Assembly (NCBI RefSeq): GCF_004916975.1
Contig: NZ_STGQ01000002.1
Span: forward strand, 1,373,697-1,437,696
DNA length: 64,000 nt
Direction of reading: 5' to 3'
Source: Paenibacillus dokdonensis
Lineage (GTDB): Bacteria; Bacillota; Bacilli; Paenibacillales; Paenibacillaceae
The translations under genes and the position numbers were made by a program. Shown here in pieces: positions 1-9,330 of the stretch. Below the pieces are notes generated by a model. That model saw only the letters and a list, made by a program, of their open reading frames with translations, ran no database searches and was not told the DNA's origin. Positions within the stretch are counted from its first letter, which is position 1; each line of letters begins with the position of its first letter.

Positions 1-2
1 AG

Positions 3-1211
3 CAGTATGCTTCAAAGCAAGTCAAAGACTTTTATGCCTCGACGAACGGCAAGGCGCTGGAAAAAGCAACTTTTGACGATAAGTTGATGGCTATACCGAA
101 TATCGTGCCACAAGGGGATGCCCCGTACTTCCTCTGGTTACGTAAAGATTGGCTGGATAAGCTCGGATTGCAGGAGCCCAAAACAGTGGATGACATCGAG
201 GCTGTCGCCAAGGCCTTCATCGAAAAGGACCCTGATGGCAATGGAAAAGCGGATACGGTCGGATTGCCGGGATCGCCGACGGATCTTGTATACGGCGATA
301 ATGGATTTGCTTCAATTTTCAGTTATTTCGGAGCTTACCCGGACTACTGGATGAAAGATAAAGAAGGGCAGGTTTCCTACGGCTCGATTCAACCCCAGGT
401 AAAGGATGCCTTGGCGAAGTTAAGGGATTGGTATGCCGCAGGCTTGATCGACAAGGAATTTGCGCTGCGGAAGGAAGCCTACGAATTGATGAGCGGAGGC
501 AAGGCCGGCATGTTTTTTGGACCATGGTGGTTACCTTGGGGAGCCCTGGGAGATGCGGTGAAAAATGATCCGAAATCCAACTGGGTGGCACTGGCCGCGC
601 CATTGGATGCCGAAGGGAATTTCAATACGCACACGGTTCCGGTGAGCAGCTCGTTTGTAGTCGTCAAAAAAGGTATAGCGCATCCGGAAGCCGTTATGAT
701 TTCCTTGAATACGACGGTTGCGGGAGAAAGAGGAACGGATCCGGATGCCAAGCAACTGGATAACCGGGTGAATCCAGGTTATTGGCCGATGCGGCTAGTC
801 ATTGAAAATGCGGATACGGTGACCCGGAAGCACGATATGCTGAGAGATGTTCTGAACGGAAAATCGAAGCCGGAGGATATGATTCCTGAGATGCAGGATA
901 TTTATGCGAAAGCGAAGGCAGCGAACTTCGATCCGACCAAGGATCTGGGAGCATGGCAGCCGTATTATTCCTACACCGTCGGAAGCGACCCGCTGCACGG
1001 ACCACTTAAGCCGGCAGAAAACCTGTTTACTTCCATCACCAAAACAATGGAGCTCAAGAATGCCACGCTCGATAAGATGGAGAAAGAAACGTTCCTGAAG
1101 ATCATTATGGGCAAAGAGTCATTGGACTCGTTTGATACGTTCGTAGAACAGTGGAAGAAACTGGGCGGTGACCAAATTACGAAGGAAGTCCGGGAAGCGC
1201 TTGGTGAGTAA
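3..1211 (+). CDS. Sugar ABC transporter substrate-binding protein (LplA-like), 5' truncated by window edge
   Basis: The frame is open from base 3 and gives 402 residues with no start codon in view, so the N-terminus (with the expected lipoprotein signal) lies to the left. The content is typical of the large extracellular solute-binding proteins of carbohydrate importers. It includes a calcium-loop-like stretch (KDPDGNGKADTVG), an aromatic-rich sugar-binding region (FFGPWWLPWG) and a charged C-terminal helix. It would bind an oligosaccharide outside the cell and deliver it to the two permeases that follow at 1298 and 2205. The ATPase is not encoded here, and such systems usually borrow a shared MsmX-type ATPase. 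The substrate cannot be told from sequence; the gene at 3134 suggests a polysaccharide fragment. Confidence 0.9.
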   Translation, partial: QYASKQVKDFYASTNGKALEKATFDDKLMAIPNIVPQGDAPYFLWLRKDWLDKLGLQEPKTVDDIEAVAKAFIEKDPDGNGKADTVGLPGSPTDLVYGDNGFASIFSYFGAYPDYWMKDKEGQVSYGSIQPQVKDALAKLRDWYAAGLIDKEFALRKEAYELMSGGKAGMFFGPWWLPWGALGDAVKNDPKSNWVALAAPLDAEGNFNTHTVPVSSSFVVVKKGIAHPEAVMISLNTTVAGERGTDPDAKQLDNRVNPGYWPMRLVIENADTVTRKHDMLRDVLNGKSKPEDMIPEMQDIYAKAKAANFDPTKDLGAWQPYYSYTVGSDPLHGPLKPAENLFTSITKTMELKNATLDKMEKETFLKIIMGKESLDSFDTFVEQWKKLGGDQITKEVREALGE

Positions 1212-1297
1212 ACGATGCAGGGTCGGTTCCGCTAACCGAGGTCTTCCTTCTATGGAGAGTACGTCGATCATGACTGCATAAGAGGTGAGAGGTAACC

Positions 1298-2188
1298 ATG
1301 AAAAAACAACCGTTTGAACTTCATTACCACCTGATGCTGCTGCCCGGCATATTGTTGCTTATATTATTCAGTATCGTGCCAATGTTCGGCATAACGATTG
1401 CCTTTCAAAATTTCAAACCGGGTCTCGGCTTTTGGCATTCGGAGTGGGTGGGACTGGATAACTTCCGTTATTTGTTCGAGCTGCCCGACAGCCGAAACAT
1501 TTTTTTGAATACGATTTATATCGCTGTGCTCAAAATCGTGGCGAACATGATCGTTCCCGTTGTTTTCGCGCTTCTGCTGAACGAGGTCAGAACCGTGCTC
1601 CTAAAGCGCAGCGTTCAGACGATCGTATATCTGCCCCATTTTCTGTCATGGGTAATTCTGGCGGGGATTATTTCCGACCTGCTGTCTATGGATGGCTTGA
1701 TTAACCAGATCCTGAGCGGAGTTGGCATCGAACCAATCATGTTCTTAGGCAGCAACCATTGGTTTCCGGGCATTATCGTTACCAGTGACGTATGGAAGGA
1801 GTTTGGCTTCGGGACGATTGTCTATTTGGCGGCGTTGACGGGGATCAATCCCGCGCTGTACGAAGCCGCGTCGATCGACGGCGCAAGCCGGCTCCAGCAG
1901 CTGAGATTTATTACGCTGCCAAGCCTGAAACCAACCATTATTTTGCTGGCCACGCTGAGTCTCGGCAACGTGCTGAATGCTGGCTTTGATCAAATATTCA
2001 ATCTGTACAATCCCCTCGTCTATGATTCAGGCGATATTATTGATACGTATGTTTACCGCGCAGGCCTGCTTCAGGTCCAATACGGATTGGCGACAGCCGT
2101 CGGTCTGTTGAAGTCGGTCATCAGCTTCGTGCTTATCATCATTTCTTATGTACTGGCGTCCAAATTCGCCAACTACCGTATTTTCTAA
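1298..2188 (+). CDS. Sugar ABC transporter permease (LplB-like)
   Basis: 296-residue integral membrane protein of the binding-protein-dependent permease family. About six hydrophobic segments are visible, starting with a helix near residues 11-31. The cytoplasmic EAA loop that docks to the ATPase is clear near residues 188-210 (EAASIDGASRLQQ). The start has a good ribosome binding site (GAGGTGAGAGG). The gene lies 86 bp after the binding protein and 16 bp before the second permease gene, so the three are one operon. It is one half of the translocation pore for the sugar importer. Confidence 0.92.
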   Translation: MKKQPFELHYHLMLLPGILLLILFSIVPMFGITIAFQNFKPGLGFWHSEWVGLDNFRYLFELPDSRNIFLNTIYIAVLKIVANMIVPVVFALLLNEVRTVLLKRSVQTIVYLPHFLSWVILAGIISDLLSMDGLINQILSGVGIEPIMFLGSNHWFPGIIVTSDVWKEFGFGTIVYLAALTGINPALYEAASIDGASRLQQLRFITLPSLKPTIILLATLSLGNVLNAGFDQIFNLYNPLVYDSGDIIDTYVYRAGLLQVQYGLATAVGLLKSVISFVLIIISYVLASKFANYRIF

Positions 2189-2204
2189 GAGGGGGCGGAT
2201 CGTT

Positions 2205-3089
2205 ATGGTTCGAAATGTCACATTGTTGTCGCGGTCGGCGGACGCTGTAATTATAGCTATCTTGGTCATTTCGTCGTTACTTTGCATCTTTCCGATCTGG
2301 TATACGATTGCGGTATCCTTCAGCGATAAGTCTGCTGTTGCCGGAGGAATGGTATCCTGGCTGCCGGTGGATTTCACGCTTTCATCCTACAAAAAGATAT
2401 TACAGGAGCGGGCCTTCTTTACCGCATTCGGCGTTTCGCTCGAGCGAGTGTTGCTCGGGGGAATCATCAATTTCGTTATATGCGCTTTGATGGCCTACCC
2501 CTTGTCCCGGAGCCCGCAACAATTCCGCTTCCGCAACATCTATATGTGGTTCATTGTGTTCACGATGCTGTTTGGAGGAGGGCTTATTCCCTGGTTCGTG
2601 ACGATTAAATCTTATGGACTGCTCGACACGATTTGGGCTTTGGTTCTGCCGACCGCCGTGCCGGTATTTAACGTCATTTTGCTCGTCAACTACTTCCGGA
2701 GTATTCCGAGGGATATGGATGAAGCCGGTATGATGGACGGGGCAGGACCTTGGTATATGCTGCTCAAAGTGTATTTGCCGCTGTCTGTGCCCGTGCTTGC
2801 GACCATCACGCTGTTCAGCATCGTGGGGCACTGGAATTCCTTTTTTGACGGACTGATCCTGATGAACAAGCAGGAGCATTATCCGCTTCAAACCTACATT
2901 CAGCAATTGGTCGTGCAGATCAATACGGATAACATGACAACCGAGGAGCTGCGTCAGGCAGCGCAGTTGTCCAGTAAAACGCTGAACGCGGCGAAGATTG
3001 TCATTTCCATGCTGCCGATACTCATCGTGTATCCGTTTCTGCAGCGGTTTTTTATTCACGGCATTATGCTGGGTTCGGTTAAAGAATGA
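2205..3089 (+). CDS. Sugar ABC transporter permease (YtcP-like)
   Basis: 294-residue second permease. The frame is open from an ATG at 2148, but the ATG at 2205 is preceded by AGAGGGGGCGG and begins with the usual short basic tail before the first helix, so 2205 is chosen. The EAA-type loop is DEAGMMDGAGPWYM near residues 185-200, and the C-terminus (FFIHGIMLGSVKE) is characteristic of YtcP/LplC proteins. It would pair with the preceding permease. It is followed 44 bp later by the unknown 794-residue protein, probably on the same transcript. Confidence 0.92.
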   Translation: MVRNVTLLSRSADAVIIAILVISSLLCIFPIWYTIAVSFSDKSAVAGGMVSWLPVDFTLSSYKKILQERAFFTAFGVSLERVLLGGIINFVICALMAYPLSRSPQQFRFRNIYMWFIVFTMLFGGGLIPWFVTIKSYGLLDTIWALVLPTAVPVFNVILLVNYFRSIPRDMDEAGMMDGAGPWYMLLKVYLPLSVPVLATITLFSIVGHWNSFFDGLILMNKQEHYPLQTYIQQLVVQINTDNMTTEELRQAAQLSSKTLNAAKIVISMLPILIVYPFLQRFFIHGIMLGSVKE

Positions 3090-3133
3090 CAGGGAGTACA
3101 AGACAAAACGAACACACAGGAGGAGGAAACGTT

Positions 3134-5518
3134 ATGGTGGCGTCATCGGCGCAGGATGCATTAATACAGATCGGAGACTCCCGCTGGCAGGCAGCGCTTT
3201 ACGTAAACGGACAAGTGAAGAGAATGAAACTGCTGTCGGACGAAGGATGGGTCGAAGTGGGTTTCAGAAAAGGACCTTATGCCGGGTTCACTTGGCAAGG
3301 GGAGTGGGATGGAGAACAGCATGTGATCGATTTGACGCTGGAGAAGCGGGAGACGGAGGGGGCTTCATTTACCGGAAACGCGGGACCGCTAAACTTTTCG
3401 CTCCGCTATCACAGTGTAGACGGCCAGCTCGCGGTGACAGCAGCCGTTGTCAATACGGGGAAACTTCCGGTACAGCCAGTTTCGCTTGGTCTGATTACCG
3501 GAATCGACACCTATATGGAGAAGTTCCCGGATTGGAATGAGACATTTTTTCCGACGCTGCTGCGGTGTGAACGGACGCATTTCTGGGGATATTGCATGAG
3601 GCCGGAAGGGACCGTGCTAGGTCTTTCATGTCAGCAGCCCATAGCGTCCTGGGGCCTGAAGTACAACGTCGGCTACATGGAAGGGGAGATGGAATGGGGC
3701 GGTCATCGCGTGGAGACGTTTACGCTCGATTTCCTTCACACAGGTCCTCTGCCGGAACGCCATCCGCAGACGCTGCATCAGCTGCTCCCGGGGGAGACGA
3801 AAGAGTGGACGCTCCGCATGACTCCGCTCAAACAGCTGAAGGGTCTGCTGCCGTTAATGGCGCCGGTCTGCGGCGCCCCGCTGCTTGAGCTTGAGCGGAC
3901 GACGCTCGCACAGGGGGAATGCACCCGCATGACGATTCATTCCTCTGAGTGCGTAACGGCACGGATCTTGATGCCGGATGGGAAGCGGATGATGTTAGAA
4001 CCGGAAGCTGTTGGAACGGACAAATATGAGTTGTTATTACAGTCAGGAGACGTGCCGGGCCAGATTCATATTTGCGTGGAAAATGGCTCGGGCAAGCAAA
4101 GCGCGGCCATTGTCTCTGTAAGACCTCACTGGCTCTGGTTTATGGAGAAGGCGAGGGCAGCGGCGCTTATTTTCCCGCCTCGGGCGACCTCCCACTGTGA
4201 AAGCTGGTACGGGCTTTACACCCTGTATACGGCAGAGCGGTATCTTCCGGATCATGACATGCTTGAGCAGACGGACAAGATATTGAATTCCATATATCCC
4301 CTGATGTTCGATGAGGAGCGGCATGAACCACTGCTGGTTAAACACCGGATACAAAACGTAAGCTCGATGGTTGGCGTATTGGTTGACCAATATGAAGCGA
4401 CTGGGGATGAGGCCGCCATACGGAAAGCTTCTGACCTGGCAGACTGGCTGATCGCCCATGCACAGGACCGGGATGGTTCTTATCGTGCCGGGCGGACACA
4501 TTACACATCAGTCATTTACCCGGCCAAAAGCATCATGGAGCTTGTTCTGGCCGAAAAATCTTTAGCTAAGCAGGATCCTGCATGGCATGAACGGCTTGAG
4601 CGGCATATGGCTTCCGTACGGAGAGCGATGGATGAACTGGTTGCAGCGGATGGAGATATCGATACCGAAGGCGAGCTTACCTATGAGGACGGAATGATTA
4701 GCTGCAGTGCGCTTCAGCTTGGATTATTCGCCTTGATGCAGCAGGATGAGCACATGCGGGATATGTACTGCGAGGCGTCGCTCAAGCTGCTGAAGGGGCA
4801 TGAGTGCCTTACGAATGTTATAATTCCGGACGGCCGCCAAAGAGGGGGGACGCGGCGTTTTTGGGAGTCGCAATATGATGTGGCTATTCAACCGAATATG
4901 CTGAATTCTCCGCATGGCTGGACCTCATGGCGTACTTACGCGACTTGGTATGCATATCTGCTTACAGGGCAGGTGCTTTATCTGGAGCAGACGATGAATG
5001 CGCTGGGCAGCAACGTACAGATGGTAGATATGAATACGGGCCAGTTGAGATGGGCATTCGTTCCAGACCCGTATGTCCGTGCGAGGCAGATCAGCGAGCA
5101 GATGATTGCAGCTGATCTGGGCCAGGCGCAGCAGGGGCATCATCATACGCTGAGCTATCCTTCCCGGGAATTTGTCATCGGGGAACAGTATATTGGAATG
5201 ATCTCGGATTGGCATGAGAAAAACCTGCAGGATAACGATGTGCATGAACATTTTAAATGCCTTGCCGAAGTGTCCTTGGGAAAAGCGTATGTGGCAAAAG
5301 ACGAAAAAGGACGATGGCTGTCCTGGAATTGCAGCGCCACAGAAGCAGACGGGGTACTTCATATCTATCCGACCGAGCCGCAGGTGGAACTGATCCATCT
5401 GAATGTCGGCGAAGCGAAGGTTCATATTCATGATCAATCCAAGGAATGCCTTGCGGAGGTCCAGGATACTTGCTGGATCCGAACGGATGGCGAGATTATT
5501 CAGAATCTGTTCGTATAG
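3134..5518 (+). CDS. Unknown 794-aa protein, probable six-hairpin glycosidase/lyase-type fold
   Basis: The start at 3134 is chosen because AGGAGGAAACGTT precedes the ATG; an in-frame ATG at 3086 has no such site. No signal peptide is visible, so it is probably cytoplasmic. Residues 1-330 look beta-rich. The middle and C-terminal part (about 340-700) has repeating amphipathic helices with many Trp, Tyr and His residues, such as SCHCES-like and PHGWTSWRTYATW-like segments. This pattern resembles the alpha/alpha barrel of six-hairpin glycosidases and unsaturated-glucuronyl hydrolases. I cannot assign catalytic residues or a GH/PL family number. Its position directly behind a sugar importer suggests it breaks down the imported oligosaccharide. 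The function is inferred from context. Confidence 0.6.
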   Translation: MVASSAQDALIQIGDSRWQAALYVNGQVKRMKLLSDEGWVEVGFRKGPYAGFTWQGEWDGEQHVIDLTLEKRETEGASFTGNAGPLNFSLRYHSVDGQLAVTAAVVNTGKLPVQPVSLGLITGIDTYMEKFPDWNETFFPTLLRCERTHFWGYCMRPEGTVLGLSCQQPIASWGLKYNVGYMEGEMEWGGHRVETFTLDFLHTGPLPERHPQTLHQLLPGETKEWTLRMTPLKQLKGLLPLMAPVCGAPLLELERTTLAQGECTRMTIHSSECVTARILMPDGKRMMLEPEAVGTDKYELLLQSGDVPGQIHICVENGSGKQSAAIVSVRPHWLWFMEKARAAALIFPPRATSHCESWYGLYTLYTAERYLPDHDMLEQTDKILNSIYPLMFDEERHEPLLVKHRIQNVSSMVGVLVDQYEATGDEAAIRKASDLADWLIAHAQDRDGSYRAGRTHYTSVIYPAKSIMELVLAEKSLAKQDPAWHERLERHMASVRRAMDELVAADGDIDTEGELTYEDGMISCSALQLGLFALMQQDEHMRDMYCEASLKLLKGHECLTNVIIPDGRQRGGTRRFWESQYDVAIQPNMLNSPHGWTSWRTYATWYAYLLTGQVLYLEQTMNALGSNVQMVDMNTGQLRWAFVPDPYVRARQISEQMIAADLGQAQQGHHHTLSYPSREFVIGEQYIGMISDWHEKNLQDNDVHEHFKCLAEVSLGKAYVAKDEKGRWLSWNCSATEADGVLHIYPTEPQVELIHLNVGEAKVHIHDQSKECLAEVQDTCWIRTDGEIIQNLFV

Positions 5519-5597
5519 CTAAATTAGTACGCGGAGCCGTAATTGGAGCATCAAATTGCATGAAGAGCAAACCAGTACAATGATAACGAATATTGCG

Positions 5598-5628
5598 AAG
5601 GTACCCGGAAAGGGTGCCTTCATCTTTT
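5598..5628 (+). terminator. Intrinsic terminator of the sugar ABC operon
   Basis: Hairpin AAGGTACCC / GGGTGCCTT with loop GGAAA, followed by CATCTTTTTG, about 80 bp after the stop at 5518. Confidence 0.75.
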
Positions 5629-5927
5629 TGACTGTTTTATTATCCAGAACCAGCGTGTCAGTTAACATTAACGGAGATAGAAGTATACTCATTGCGACCT
5701 AATAAAGCTTAGTAAGTGAGTTTTTAAAAGGAGAGATTCATGGTGTGAACAATATTTTCAAACCATAAAGATCTGCTTCCCATATAAAAAAACAGAGCGT
5801 CGAAAAGTCCTCTGGACTTTCTCGCCACTCTGAGCAACATCATAGTTGTAAAGATATTTGTTGCGTACTTTCGGACGGAACCACTGAATATCTGTCTCTT
5901 GCAAAAAGTCATGGGGAAGCAACGATT

Positions 5928-6040
5928 ATGGTTTGCGTTCTGGCAATCATGGCATTTATTGCGGCAATAGTAATTATCGGTATAAAGCGAGTTGAGAGGC
6001 TAAAGCGATCAGGAATCTCTGAGATCGATAAGATGGGGTC
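5928..6040 (+). pseudogene. Truncated N-terminus of a membrane-anchored Mrr-type restriction endonuclease
   Basis: The frame starts at ATG 5928 with a hydrophobic helix (VLAIMAFIAAIVIIGI), then basic residues and SGISEIDKM. A single helix followed by SGI.EIDKM(S/D)GREFE is what I recall at the start of membrane-anchored Mrr_cat endonucleases of Bacillales. Here the similarity stops right after IDKM, about 10 bases before the stop codon of the opposite ManC-like gene. The rest of the frame (to 6173) is antisense to that gene. A deletion or insertion therefore removed the catalytic domain. The family match is from memory of the motif only. Confidence 0.45.
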
Positions 6041-6050
6041 AAGGAACACT

Positions 6051-7391
6051 CTACCAGTCTATTTCAAATCGAGTGATATCTTCTTTGGCAAGATCCTTAC
6101 CGAGTTGAACCTCCATCAGCTCAAGATGGGTAACAGCCTTTATTCCGTGCTTGATGCCAGCCGGAAATTGTAAAACATCGCCCGCCTGAAGCTTGTATAA
6201 TCTATCTTCCATGAGAATCTCCGCGCTGCCCGTCACAATCGTCACGATTTCTTGCCTTTCGAGATGCTGGTGATAGCTCGTATATTTTCCTTGGGTGAGC
6301 TGCACTTTCTTGATCATGGCTTCCATTCCCGTTTCATCTTTCCAATAATTCAGGACTTGATAGGAGCCCCATCTTTTCTCTTCATACATTGGAATCTGCG
6401 GCACTTGCGCGAGCATTTCCTTGATTCGATTGGCTTTATCCTTGTTCGCGATCAGAATGCCATCGGAACTTGCCGCAGCAATGATATCCGGGACGCCAAT
6501 GATTTCAATGGGGTAGGGCAGTTCGTTAATGAGATGGGTGTTCGGGGAATCATCCGATATTCGCCCTGATCCGATCACTTGCTCCTCCAAATGGCCGCTT
6601 AGCGCCATCCAACTCCCCAGATCATTCCAATATCCATCATACCCCATGACAACAGCAGGCATGGTATGCTCAACGACTTCCTGGTCGAAACTGGCATTAG
6701 CAAGTTGTTCGTAATGAGCCAGCCAATGCTCCGCTTGAACAGGAAGCCCCTTATCCTTCAAATACGTCAGCATGAATCTTAAAGGGAATGCAAATACACC
6801 GCAGTTCCACATCGCCTGACGCTCGATTAAGCGACTGGCCGTCTGCTCATGAGGCTTTTCGATGAACTGGTGGATGAAAGAATATTCGCCATTCTCCTTG
6901 GGCAGAACAGGAACGATATAACCGAACTGATCGGAAGGACGAATAGGCTTGGTTCCGAGGAGAGCGAGACTTGCCTTCGAATGTAACAGGACATCGGGAA
7001 AACGATGCAGCAGCCGAAAAAATGCGGTATCGACGTAAGTGTCCACGGGAAGAATGCAAATCGTTTCATTCGGATCTACTTGCAGCTTTTCGTGAAGATA
7101 ACTTACAGCATAAGCGATGGCTGTGAAAGTTCCTCTTTTATAGGGCTCCCCTAGGATAGGGATGTGCTCGCCAACGTAGCTGCGCGTAATTTCCACTTGA
7201 CTCTGATGCGTAACGATACATGTGGATGGAAGCAGACCCACCTCATCCAGTTGTCTGCAAATCCGTTCAATCATCGATTCTCTGACCCCATCCTCGGATG
7301 TCAAAAGCTTAAGAAATACCTTGGAGCGAATCTCGTTGGATAAAGGCCACAGCCTTTTTCCCGATCCCCCGCACAATAGCACAATACGCAA
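6051..7391 (-). CDS. Mannose-1-phosphate guanylyltransferase / mannose-6-phosphate isomerase-like protein
   Basis: 446 residues from a TTG start preceded by AAGGAAGGAGG. An ATG at 7427 also keeps the frame open but has only a poor site. Residues 1-270 form the nucleotidyltransferase domain, beginning with the signature LCGGSGKRLWPLS. The C-terminal 110 residues are a cupin (YHQHLERQEIV, then FPAGIKHGI) as in bifunctional ManC/AlgA enzymes. It would make GDP-mannose for polysaccharide synthesis. It is the last gene of a minus-strand run with the GT4 and DUF6492 genes. The exact nucleotide and sugar are not proven by the sequence. Confidence 0.8.
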   Translation of the reverse strand: MRIVLLCGGSGKRLWPLSNEIRSKVFLKLLTSEDGVRESMIERICRQLDEVGLLPSTCIVTHQSQVEITRSYVGEHIPILGEPYKRGTFTAIAYAVSYLHEKLQVDPNETICILPVDTYVDTAFFRLLHRFPDVLLHSKASLALLGTKPIRPSDQFGYIVPVLPKENGEYSFIHQFIEKPHEQTASRLIERQAMWNCGVFAFPLRFMLTYLKDKGLPVQAEHWLAHYEQLANASFDQEVVEHTMPAVVMGYDGYWNDLGSWMALSGHLEEQVIGSGRISDDSPNTHLINELPYPIEIIGVPDIIAAASSDGILIANKDKANRIKEMLAQVPQIPMYEEKRWGSYQVLNYWKDETGMEAMIKKVQLTQGKYTSYHQHLERQEIVTIVTGSAEILMEDRLYKLQAGDVLQFPAGIKHGIKAVTHLELMEVQLGKDLAKEDITRFEIDW

Positions 7392-7429
7392 GCTGATTCC
7401 TCCTTCCTTGGGGAATATCACCTTCATCC

Positions 7430-8539
7430 TTATGACTTGGATCGAATGGTCTCTTCAATCGCATTTTTCATTAATACCCCCGCCCGGTCCCAGGATATCT
7501 GAAGCATATCCCGTCGGCCTTGGCGTCCTTTCCGTTTACAAAGATCGGGATTCCCGTACGCTTTCCTCATGAGCTTTTTGAGGCTGTGCAGATCTGGTTC
7601 GGCCCAGAGCTGTCCCTTTTGCGCAAACAGGTTGCTGAACTTTCTGGATATGGCGCTGTTCATGCTGCTTGACGGGTTCCTCAGCTGATACGGAACCAGG
7701 AAAGAGTTGCTGTGCGTAAGGAAATCCATTTGCCCGCCCCAACCTGTAGCGATGACCGGCACGCCGCTCGCCAACGATTCTAAAAAGGGCAGTCCAACGC
7801 CCTCGCCGCGAGTGGGGAGGACGAAGGCATTACCGAGCGTATATAAGCCCTTGAGCCGGCTTTCACTGAGCTGTTGGCCGATAATGACAACAGGGGCGGT
7901 ATCTTTTTGAATCCCCAGTCTTTTTTTGTATTGCATGACTCTTTGCTGAATCCACTTCTCATTTTCATTCACTGCATATCCGTTCGTTTTGATCACCAGA
8001 ATCACGTTATCTTTAGAGGAAAATTCCTCCCAGTATGCCCTTAGCAGACCCTCCGGATTTTTGCGATGCTGGAAGCCGAAGACAGACACGAAGGTAAACT
8101 TCCCTGCCGCAGCCGGCAAAGACATCTTCTTATTGTTCGGATGAAACTCCTTAGTGTCTACCCCATGAGGAACGACAAAAATCGGGACTTTCACTCCGCT
8201 GTTCCTTAAAGCTCTCTTGTTATGCAGGGTGGGAACACACACCGCATCGAATTTGTTCATATGCGAAAGCCAGCCTTTGGGGGTCGTGCTTGTTTCCCAC
8301 ACGGTATTCAAAATCATGGAATCATACACGCTGCGCTCTGTTTTCCATTGCATGTGACTCGGAATATGGTGATAAATGAGTACCTTTTTGCCTTGGATGC
8401 CGTTTTTACGATGGCTTGTTGCACCTAATCTAACGGTTACGCCCTGCCGCTTCAGTGATCTTACATAGGCTCTGCTGGCACGGCCAAGACCGCTTGTTTT
8501 GTGTATCGGTCCTTTCCAGACCACTTCATAGGGCTTCAT
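7430..8539 (-). CDS. Glycosyltransferase family 4 protein
   Basis: 369 residues. The N-terminus has the glycine-rich acceptor loop (KTSGLGRASRAY). The C-terminal Rossmann half has the donor-binding pattern of GT4 enzymes (FVLPTRGEGVGLPFLESLA followed by GVPVIAT). It probably transfers a sugar from a nucleotide donor, possibly the GDP-sugar made by its neighbour, onto a cell-surface glycan at the cytoplasmic face. The start codon overlaps the stop of the upstream DUF6492 gene by 4 bases (8536-8539), so translation is coupled. Confidence 0.88.
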   Translation of the reverse strand: MKPYEVVWKGPIHKTSGLGRASRAYVRSLKRQGVTVRLGATSHRKNGIQGKKVLIYHHIPSHMQWKTERSVYDSMILNTVWETSTTPKGWLSHMNKFDAVCVPTLHNKRALRNSGVKVPIFVVPHGVDTKEFHPNNKKMSLPAAAGKFTFVSVFGFQHRKNPEGLLRAYWEEFSSKDNVILVIKTNGYAVNENEKWIQQRVMQYKKRLGIQKDTAPVVIIGQQLSESRLKGLYTLGNAFVLPTRGEGVGLPFLESLASGVPVIATGWGGQMDFLTHSNSFLVPYQLRNPSSSMNSAISRKFSNLFAQKGQLWAEPDLHSLKKLMRKAYGNPDLCKRKGRQGRRDMLQISWDRAGVLMKNAIEETIRSKS

Positions 8540-9330
8540 TTGGCGACCGTCTTGGAAGATTTAAGATACCCTTTACGTTTGTGAAAAGAAATGGAACGGT
8601 AGCTTTTGGTCAGGGAAGACATCTTGGAAGGTGAGATTTGAGGGAAACTCAAATGCAAGCTCTTATTCTGTGCCTGCTTCAATATCATCTTCCCGGGCTC
8701 AGACGAGTAAAGGAAATTACCATACGTTTCAAATTCCGAGAAAGCAAATTGCTTGGATTTATTCATGTTTCTCATAATGGCCGAGTGCCAGCTCGAGTTA
8801 TGTTTGGACTCAATCGCTTGTTTTAACTGCTTCACTTTTGCTTTCTCGAACAGCATGTAATGGGTAACGAAGGACAATTTAGCAGAGCGGCTTTTTCCCA
8901 TCAGTTTTTTATACGTATGGAAGTATTCGGGCTGACTCCAGTTTCGACAGTAAAACACGGTCTTGTCGCCCGTCTTGAAGACATGGGGACGAATGAGCAC
9001 GGTGTCGGCATCCATCACCAAATAGTATTTGGATGAGCACAACTTATCGCCGCCCAGCTTAAGCAGCTGCTGATAAAGCCAACCTGACCGATCCCACGTT
9101 TTGGACTGATAATGAATGTTCTTCTTCGTTATGGGCAGAACCGTATCTTCATGAACGAATCGACACCCCTTTTTCGTACACAGATCCAGAATTCTTTGTT
9201 TTCGCGGAGCCACGATGATGATTTCATGAATAGGGTGCTTCACATATTTTCTTACGGCATCGATAACATGGGGGAGTGTCGCCAGATCCTTCTCAATCGC
9301 TGGGATTAACACATCAATTGGTGTTGTCAT
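8536..9330 (-). CDS. DUF6492-type putative glycosyltransferase
   Basis: 264 residues from the ATG at 9330, which has GGAG 9 bases upstream; the frame is open further but without a good site. The protein opens with IDVLIPAIEKDLATLP and has a later MDADTVLI segment, a DxD motif as in nucleotide-sugar transferases. This matches my recollection of the DUF6492 family found in Bacillales polysaccharide clusters. The first gene of the three-gene run 9330 to 6051. The activity is inferred, not shown. Confidence 0.65.
   Translation of the reverse strand: MTTPIDVLIPAIEKDLATLPHVIDAVRKYVKHPIHEIIIVAPRKQRILDLCTKKGCRFVHEDTVLPITKKNIHYQSKTWDRSGWLYQQLLKLGGDKLCSSKYYLVMDADTVLIRPHVFKTGDKTVFYCRNWSQPEYFHTYKKLMGKSRSAKLSFVTHYMLFEKAKVKQLKQAIESKHNSSWHSAIMRNMNKSKQFAFSEFETYGNFLYSSEPGKMILKQAQNKSLHLSFPQISPSKMSSLTKSYRSISFHKRKGYLKSSKTVAK

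Larger units (their letters stand above)
5519..6050. other. 532-bp gap with gene debris
   Basis: After the operon terminator this stretch has no intact gene. On the minus strand one frame reads coherently from about 5917 to 5748, with a WFRPKVRNKYLYNYD-like peptide ending KQIFMV-stop. It has no start codon and looks like the C-terminal leftover of a lost protein. Inside it lies an inverted repeat at about 5791-5831 (CAGAG..AAGTCC / GGACTTT..CTCTG). The plus strand from 5928 carries the truncated nuclease described separately. Confidence 0.4.

Noticed and set aside
2400..3101. 233-codon open frame antisense to the second sugar permease gene
   Set aside because: Shadow of the permease frame; His/Gln/Arg-rich composition, no ribosome site, no motif.
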